Below, one piece after another: positions 34,284 through 39,391 of a DNA stretch of 39,391 bases (position 1 is the stretch's first letter; every line of letters starts with the position of its first letter). The translations under genes and the position numbers were made by a program. Under the pieces are notes generated by a model that worked only from the letters and a program-made list of their open reading frames with translations, did no database searches and was not told where the DNA came from. This stretch comes from Chryseobacterium sp. MYb7 (GTDB taxonomy: Bacteria > Bacteroidota > Bacteroidia > Flavobacteriales > Weeksellaceae), in the NCBI RefSeq assembly GCF_002979455.1, contig NZ_PCOU01000039.1, positions 1-39,391 on the forward strand, read 5' to 3'.

Positions 34284-35131
34284 TTAATCTCAATTTTCTT
34301 ATAACTGGATGGTACAGAATAAGGTGTTTCCATCCTCGAAAAGTCAAATTTCGTATTTTCCATTAAAATTTGACTAGATTTTGAGCCTTTTATAATTATT
34401 TTAACATTTTTTGGAAGACGGATTCCTTCATATTCATTCCAGTCACTATAAGAAACGTCAAGCTCGTCTGAAGACAAAATATCCTTTAAGTTGACATTCA
34501 GTAAATCGTAATTGGTATCATATTGAAGGGCAATTTTATACTCTCTGTTTTTTTCATCTGTCACAATTTTCTGATTGGTGTTAGAAACCATTTTGAAACC
34601 CTGTGCATTTTGGGTAAGGCTAAATTGTCTGTCGTTGATTTTCACAAAAGTTCTTCCCAACAGGATTTTTTCCAGAGATTTATAATCAATGAAATTAACG
34701 TTCAGGAGATTATTAAGATAATCAAAATCGGAATCTATATAGGTTTTATTAATTTTATCCTGTCCTTTTATTCCTTCAGGAGTGGCAATACCTCTGGCGG
34801 CGTTAATGAACAGTGCTCTGAGGTTCATCCAAACCTTTGTATCGTTTTCAATATAAACCGTAGCGTCCAGCGTAGGTACATAGCTTCCCGTTTCTACCCT
34901 TATTTTACTGTCGATCTTGATCTGCTCAAATTTTGGAGGAACTAATACATGTTCGTAAAAGGTAAGTTTATCTTTCACGGGTTCATTCACGTCTTTTGGA
35001 TTTCCATTATCCTGATCTTTTGTAGCAGCAATGCTGTCTCGCGTATGATCTGTATCATTTTGAGCTTTGGTACGGGTTTTACAGGATGATAAAGCAAGGA
35101 GCAATAAAAGAAGCGGGATCCAATTTTTCAT
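34280..35131 (-). CDS. DUF4292 lipoprotein
   Basis: This 283-aa protein has a lipoprotein signal (LALSSCKTRT, Cys ~17). The mature part forms an incomplete beta barrel-like sheet in the manner of LolA/LolB-type folds (VETGSYVPTLDATVYIEND, WMNLRALFI, YKIALQYDTNYDLLNVNL, LPKNVKIII). The relation of DUF4292 to LolB, the outer-membrane lipoprotein receptor, is remembered and not verified here. It overlaps the EnvC-like gene by four bases and heads the tightly packed block down to ribA. A 108-base gap precedes it. It is anchored in an envelope membrane. Confidence 0.85.
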   Translation of the reverse strand: MKNWIPLLLLLLALSSCKTRTKAQNDTDHTRDSIAATKDQDNGNPKDVNEPVKDKLTFYEHVLVPPKFEQIKIDSKIRVETGSYVPTLDATVYIENDTKVWMNLRALFINAARGIATPEGIKGQDKINKTYIDSDFDYLNNLLNVNFIDYKSLEKILLGRTFVKINDRQFSLTQNAQGFKMVSNTNQKIVTDEKNREYKIALQYDTNYDLLNVNLKDILSSDELDVSYSDWNEYEGIRLPKNVKIIIKGSKSSQILMENTKFDFSRMETPYSVPSSYKKIEIK

Positions 35132-35239
35132 GTATTTATCTTTAAATTAAAAAAATACGGTGCAATATTAACGCCAAACCACACAAAATCTTTTGTGTGG
35201 CCTGATGATATCTTGTTTTAAGTTAAATAATTTCTATTC

Positions 35240-36256
35240 TTATTTAGAAAGAAAATCCAAAACGGAGTAGTCTCCTAAAGAAATTTCTCTGGCAACTCCG
35301 AAATACTGTGCAGAATTACCGATCATAGAGTTAGAAAGGTTTCCATGATTAATTCTGGTGTTTTCCTGGATAAGAGAATTTTCAATATTCGAATTCACAA
35401 CAGTGGTATTGTTCCCTAATGAAACTCCAGGCCCTACTTTTGAATTGGAGATTTTCACATTTTCACCAATAAAGCATGGCTGAATGATCAGAGAGTTTTC
35501 AATCACTGCTGAAGCAGGAAAGTTCTTCATTTCCTCTCTTTCATATTCAAGGATTTTACTGTTGGTTTCTACTGTCGCATTTTTGTTACCGCAATCCATC
35601 CAGTCATTTACTTTTCCCAATGTAAACTTAGCTCCTTTTGCTCTAAGGTTCTCTAAAGCAGTTGTCAATTGATATTCGCCACCATTTTTAATATCATTGT
35701 CCATGATATAGTTGATCTCTTCCATCAGCTTTTCAGCGCTGTTGAAGTAATAAATACCAATGATCGCAAGATCTGAAACAAAAGTCTTTGGTTTTTCCAC
35801 AAAATCTGTGATGAAACCGTAGTTATCTAATCTTACCACTCCAAAAGCAGATGGATCGTCTACACTTTTCACCCAGATGACACCATCTGAGTTTTTATCC
35901 AATTGGAAATCTGCACGGAAAAGAGTATCGGCAAATGCAATCACAACATCTCCCTGCATAGACTGCTCTGCACATTTGATGGCATGGGCAGTTCCAAGAG
36001 GATCGTTCTGGTAATATATACTTCCTTTTGCTCCCAGTTTTTCGGCAATCTGAATAAGAGATTTTTCAATCTCAGGACCAAAATCTCCGATGATAAAAGC
36101 TACTTCTTCAATGTTTTCTCCTGCAACTTTAGCAATATCTTCTACCAATCTCTGTACGATAGGCTTTCCTGCAATAGGAATAAGAGGTTTTGGAACTGTT
36201 AATGTATGAGGACGTAATCTGGAACCACGTCCAGCCATAGGAACAATAATTTTCAT
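35240..36256 (-). CDS. Sugar-phosphate nucleotidyltransferase with left-handed helix
   Basis: This 338-aa protein has the NDP-sugar pyrophosphorylase signature near the N-terminus (MAGRGSRLRPHTLTVPKPLIPIAGKPI). A substrate loop DPLGTAHAIKCAEQS, an ADTLF metal motif and VEKP follow. From ~240 a left-handed beta-helix begins with hexapeptide-like repeats (VIENSLIIQPCFIGENVKISNSKVGPG). It activates a sugar-1-phosphate with NTP; the exact sugar (glucose-1-phosphate thymidylyl- or uridylyltransferase type) cannot be fixed. It lies directly after the flippase gene, fitting surface polysaccharide or lipopolysaccharide synthesis. Cytoplasmic, with normal length for the long form. Confidence 0.88.
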   Translation of the reverse strand: MKIIVPMAGRGSRLRPHTLTVPKPLIPIAGKPIVQRLVEDIAKVAGENIEEVAFIIGDFGPEIEKSLIQIAEKLGAKGSIYYQNDPLGTAHAIKCAEQSMQGDVVIAFADTLFRADFQLDKNSDGVIWVKSVDDPSAFGVVRLDNYGFITDFVEKPKTFVSDLAIIGIYYFNSAEKLMEEINYIMDNDIKNGGEYQLTTALENLRAKGAKFTLGKVNDWMDCGNKNATVETNSKILEYEREEMKNFPASAVIENSLIIQPCFIGENVKISNSKVGPGVSLGNNTTVVNSNIENSLIQENTRINHGNLSNSMIGNSAQYFGVAREISLGDYSVLDFLSK

Positions 36257-36406
36257 AAATTATATAAAAGATGTTTTTATTAGTTGTTTTTTATATTTAG
36301 GTTAAAGATAATAATTAAAACTGTTGTCTTGTTATGATTTATATCTTTTAAATATTTGTTTAAATTGACGATAGGTTTTGTTTATTATCAAAATAAAGAC
36401 CAAAGT

Positions 36407-37834
36407 TTAATTCTTTCTGATTCTCGATAAAATCATATCTTTTTCAGAATAAATCAAAATTCCGGTGAAGGCCAAAAATAGTAAATTACTCGTTATAATG
36501 TTATAATCTAGATATTTTACTATAACGAAGCTGAAGACTCCCAGAAGGATCAGGAAGAAAGACATTTTCTTCATTCTGTAAGGGATAGGATAATATTTTT
36601 GTCCCAGCAGATAAGAGACAATCATCATAATAATATAAGCTCCGAATGTAGCCCACGCAGAACCAATCATGCTTTTGTAATAGGTTAATGCTAAAAGGTT
36701 AAGGCCAATATTGATTCCTGCTCCAAGCCATGAAATGATAGTTCCCACACCCGTTCTGTCTGTTACTTTGTACCAGGTTGAAAAGTTATAATAGATCCCG
36801 AAACAAAGATTGGCAATAACAATGATTGGGATGATGTCTATGGCAATCCAATAAGATTTGTTGGGGATAAAGACAGCTTTCAACCATGAAATGTTGGCAA
36901 TAATTCCCAACGCTACAGCACAGGCAAAGAAGGCGAAATACTCAGCCACTTTGGCGTAGGTTTTCTTGGCATCGCCTTTATCCATCTGTTTAAAAAAGAA
37001 AGGCTCAATACCCATTCTGTAAGCTGTGACAAATAAAGTCATCAGTACAGCCAGTTTATAACAGCCGCCATAAGCTCCTGCCTGTTCGTCTGAAATATAG
37101 TTTCTCTGGATAGATTTATCAAAATTTTCATTCACCATAAAAGCCAGTCCTGCAAGCATCAGCGGGAAGGAGTATTTGATCATACGTCCGAACAATGAAG
37201 TGACAAACTGAAATCTCACTTTTAATATAATAGGAAGTAATAATAAAAAGCCTAAGGCACTTCCTGCCAAATTGCTGAAGAACGGATAATCAACATTTTG
37301 ATCCAGTCCCATACTTCTTGATATGTTTTCCGGAATCCAGAAGAATAAAGCTGCTGTAAAAATAGCCTGAAAAATAGCCTGAACAACTCTTACCGCAGAA
37401 TATTTGATGGGTTTATTATGAAAACGAAGCCACGCAAATGGAATGACCAGTAAATTATCAAAAAAGGCAATTAAAGCAAACCACCTTATATATTCAGGAT
37501 TATCATGATAGCCTAAATAATCTGCAATAGGCTGATTGAGCAAATAACACAAGGCAAGAAAAACCGTGGATGTAGAAAACAGAAACCAAAACGAAGTATT
37601 GAAAGTTCTTTTTTCATTACCATCTTCCGCAGAAAATCTGAAATATGCCGTTTCAAAACCAAAAGAAAGGATGATATTCACAAATGAAATCCACGCATAA
37701 AGCTGTGTGAAAATTGCAAAACCTTCATTGGGAATCTTATAGATCAAAAGTGGATTCAGGATAAATAAAATAATTCTGGGTGCTATTGCCCCCGCTCCAT
37801 AGATGATTGTCTGCCCTAATAGTTTTTTGTACAA
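36407..37834 (-). CDS. Polysaccharide biosynthesis flippase (MATE/Wzx family)
   Basis: This 475-aa integral membrane protein has about 12-14 hydrophobic helices spread over the full length. Features include a conserved N-terminal GQTIIYGAGAIAPRIILF, FGFETAYFRF in helix 3, the GRMIKYSFPLMLAGLAF segment near the middle and YRMGIEPFFFKQ after it. These match the oligosaccharide flippase / polysaccharide_synt family that turns lipid-linked glycans across the inner membrane. The substrate is unknown. It is the first gene of the minus-strand envelope block and is divergent from pyrC with a 100-base gap holding both promoters. Confidence 0.9.
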   Translation of the reverse strand: MYKKLLGQTIIYGAGAIAPRIILFILNPLLIYKIPNEGFAIFTQLYAWISFVNIILSFGFETAYFRFSAEDGNEKRTFNTSFWFLFSTSTVFLALCYLLNQPIADYLGYHDNPEYIRWFALIAFFDNLLVIPFAWLRFHNKPIKYSAVRVVQAIFQAIFTAALFFWIPENISRSMGLDQNVDYPFFSNLAGSALGFLLLLPIILKVRFQFVTSLFGRMIKYSFPLMLAGLAFMVNENFDKSIQRNYISDEQAGAYGGCYKLAVLMTLFVTAYRMGIEPFFFKQMDKGDAKKTYAKVAEYFAFFACAVALGIIANISWLKAVFIPNKSYWIAIDIIPIIVIANLCFGIYYNFSTWYKVTDRTGVGTIISWLGAGINIGLNLLALTYYKSMIGSAWATFGAYIIMMIVSYLLGQKYYPIPYRMKKMSFFLILLGVFSFVIVKYLDYNIITSNLLFLAFTGILIYSEKDMILSRIRKN

Positions 37835-37883
37835 AGTCGAAATTTTTTACAAATGTAAAACTTTAAGTATTCGTTTAGTGATT

Positions 37884-37917
37884 TTGGAGCTAATTAAAAC
37901 TTAAAATCTTAATTTTG
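37884..37917 (+). promoter_or_regulatory. Candidate promoter of pyrC
   Basis: TAATTTTG (37910-37917) matches TAnnTTTG exactly, and TTG lies at 37884-37886, 23 bases upstream, a little longer than ideal. Transcription would start near 37924, about 11 bases before the ATG. Confidence 0.5.
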
Positions 37918-37934
37918 TGTGGAAATAAATTGAA

Positions 37935-39272
37935 ATGAAAGTTCTTATAAAAAATGTAAATATCGTCAACGAAGGAAAAGTTGTTGAAAGCGATATCCTG
38001 ATAGAAAATGATTTAATATCTAAAATAGCTGCCGATATTTCTGAGGATGCAGATCAGATCATTGACGGATCAGGAAAATATCTTCTTCCGGGAGTGATTG
38101 ATGATCAGGTACACTTCCGTGATCCGGGGCTTACTCATAAAGGAGATATTGAAAGTGAATCAAGAGCTGCTATCGCTGGGGGAATTACCAGTTTTATAGA
38201 TCAGCCTAATACGGTTCCCAATGCTGTTACCCAAGAACTGCTGGCAGACAAATATGAGATAGCATCTCAAAAAGCTTATGCCAACTATGGTTTTATGATG
38301 GGAGGAACCAATGATAATCTGGAGGAGGTTTTAAAAACAAATCCGAGAAATGTTCCGGGAATCAAATTATTCTTAGGTTCATCTACAGGAAATATGCTTG
38401 TGGATAATCCGGAAACACTTGAAAATATTTTCAGTAATACCAAAATGCTTATTGCGGTTCACTGTGAAGATGAAGCGACCATCAAAGCCAATACTCAAAA
38501 ATATAGGGATGAATATGGGGATGACATTCCTGTAAAATTCCATCATTTGATCAGAAGCGAAGAAGCGTGTTATAAATCTTCGTCTAAAGCCATTGAACTT
38601 GCAAAAAAAACAGGAGCAAGACTTCATGTTTTCCATCTTTCCACCGCAAAAGAAATGGAACTTTTCAGAAATGACATTCCTTTACAAAATAAAATGATCA
38701 CTGCTGAGGTATGTGTTCACCACCTTACTTTTACCAATGAAGATTATGAAACGAGAGGAAATCTTATTAAATGGAACCCTGCTGTAAAAACTCAAAAAGA
38801 TAAAGATGCTCTTTGGGAAGCACTGCTGGATGACAGAATTGATGTGATTGCTACAGACCATGCGCCACATACTGCAGAGGAAAAGAACAATGTGTATACA
38901 AAATGCCCTTCAGGAGCACCTTTGGTACAACATTCACTGGTAGTAATGCTAGAAAACTATAAAAACGGTAAAATCTCCCTTGAGAAAATCGTTGAAAAGA
39001 TGTGTCATAATCCGGCAATCCTTTTCAAAGTTGAAAAAAGAGGATATGTGAGAGAAGGATATAAAGCAGATTTGGTTTTAGTAGATCTTAATGAAGACTG
39101 GACGGTTTCCAAAGACAATTTACTATACAAATGCGGCTGGAGTCCATTAGAAGGAATGAATTTCCACTCTAAAGTTACCCATACTTTTGTTAATGGACAT
39201 CTGGTATATGACAATGGAAAAATTGCAGAGGAGAAATTTGGTGAGAGATTGCTTTTTGAACCAAGAGATTAA
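37935..39272 (+). CDS. pyrC: Dihydroorotase
   Basis: This 445-aa amidohydrolase interconverts carbamoyl aspartate and dihydroorotate in pyrimidine synthesis. Metal-site residues are H60 (DDQVHFRDPG), the carbamylated K144 (PGIKLFLGSS), H176 (AVHCED), H234 (VFHLSTA) and D308 (IATDHAPHT). The first His of the usual H-x-H pair is Gln here (Q58). I believe this is common in the Bacteroidota form of the enzyme, but have not checked it. Length and order fit the type I / allantoinase-like branch, so an allantoinase cannot be fully excluded without comparison. It is monocistronic, with a promoter and terminator of its own. The ATG at 37935 is the first in frame. Confidence 0.9.
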   Translation: MKVLIKNVNIVNEGKVVESDILIENDLISKIAADISEDADQIIDGSGKYLLPGVIDDQVHFRDPGLTHKGDIESESRAAIAGGITSFIDQPNTVPNAVTQELLADKYEIASQKAYANYGFMMGGTNDNLEEVLKTNPRNVPGIKLFLGSSTGNMLVDNPETLENIFSNTKMLIAVHCEDEATIKANTQKYRDEYGDDIPVKFHHLIRSEEACYKSSSKAIELAKKTGARLHVFHLSTAKEMELFRNDIPLQNKMITAEVCVHHLTFTNEDYETRGNLIKWNPAVKTQKDKDALWEALLDDRIDVIATDHAPHTAEEKNNVYTKCPSGAPLVQHSLVVMLENYKNGKISLEKIVEKMCHNPAILFKVEKRGYVREGYKADLVLVDLNEDWTVSKDNLLYKCGWSPLEGMNFHSKVTHTFVNGHLVYDNGKIAEEKFGERLLFEPRD

Positions 39273-39322
39273 TAAGATATTATTAGGATAAATCAATAGG
39301 AGCGGGCTTTAGCCTAGTCATG

Positions 39323-39350
39323 GTCGGAAGATTTTTTCTTCCGACTTTTT
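39323..39350 (+). terminator. Rho-independent terminator
   Basis: gtcggaag (39323-39330) pairs with cttccgac (39338-39345) over a 7-nt loop, and five T follow. It terminates pyrC. Confidence 0.9.
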
Positions 39351-39391
39351 GTTTTTAGATATTCAATATTATTATTTTAATTAATTGATTA

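Overview
The window looks like a chromosome segment from a member of the Bacteroidota, most likely a Chryseobacterium-like flavobacterium (Weeksellaceae). The evidence is the AT-rich composition, promoters of the TTG-N19/21-TAnnTTTG type, the near absence of Shine-Dalgarno sites, type IX secretion (T9SS) C-terminal sorting domains, a bacillithiol synthase (BshA), many SpII lipoproteins, and families largely confined to this phylum (DUF2851, DUF4254, DUF4292, DUF6443). The assignment rests on recognised protein families, not on a 16S sequence or a database search.

Layout. 1-6.8 kb: a T9SS-sorted secreted protein, a two-CBM20 4-alpha-glucanotransferase, a Gly/Asn/Arg-repeat secreted protein, a small Spy-like periplasmic protein and a ferritin, mostly separated by clear terminators. 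6.9-13.9 kb: a small membrane protein, a RecB/AddA-type helicase-nuclease, three tandem paralogous exported proteins with a carboxypeptidase-regulatory-like fold, and a SIMPL protein. 13.9-16.0 kb: GNAT, PspC and DUF2851 genes on the minus strand. 16.0-26.0 kb: an accessory island. It has an 890-nt non-coding leader with a strikingly structured, pseudoknot-like candidate RNA, followed by a four-gene operon: T9SS repeat protein, RHS-type N-terminal half, RHS/DUF6443 C-terminal half ending in a WHH nuclease toxin domain, and an acidic putative immunity protein. A second immunity-like gene, broken by a frameshift and a stop, follows. 26.0-29.6 kb: BshA, a periplasmic GH3 glycosidase and a divergent lipoprotein. 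29.7-37.8 kb: a minus-strand envelope block (lipoprotein, RibA, lipoprotein, DUF4254, TatA, EnvC-like, DUF4292, nucleotidyltransferase, flippase). 37.9-39.3 kb: dihydroorotase.

The most informative observation concerns how the island sits in the chromosome. The first 13 codons of DUF2851 and the bases just upstream of them occur twice: once on the intact gene (15934-15975) and once, as an identical 42-bp direct repeat, right after bshA (25984-26025). A diverged remnant of the DUF2851 C-terminus is also readable just upstream of pspC (14631-14690). The island, perhaps together with the full-length DUF2851 copy, therefore appears to have landed in an ancestral operon GH3-bshA-DUF2851-pspC-GNAT and left both ends of the target gene behind. 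No integrase or transposase is present.

Within the island, both RHS halves carry Sec signal peptides, and their co-transcribed neighbour carries a T9SS sorting domain. This suggests a Sec/T9SS-exported polymorphic toxin rather than a T6SS-linked Rhs effector. That is an inference from the sequence and gene order only.
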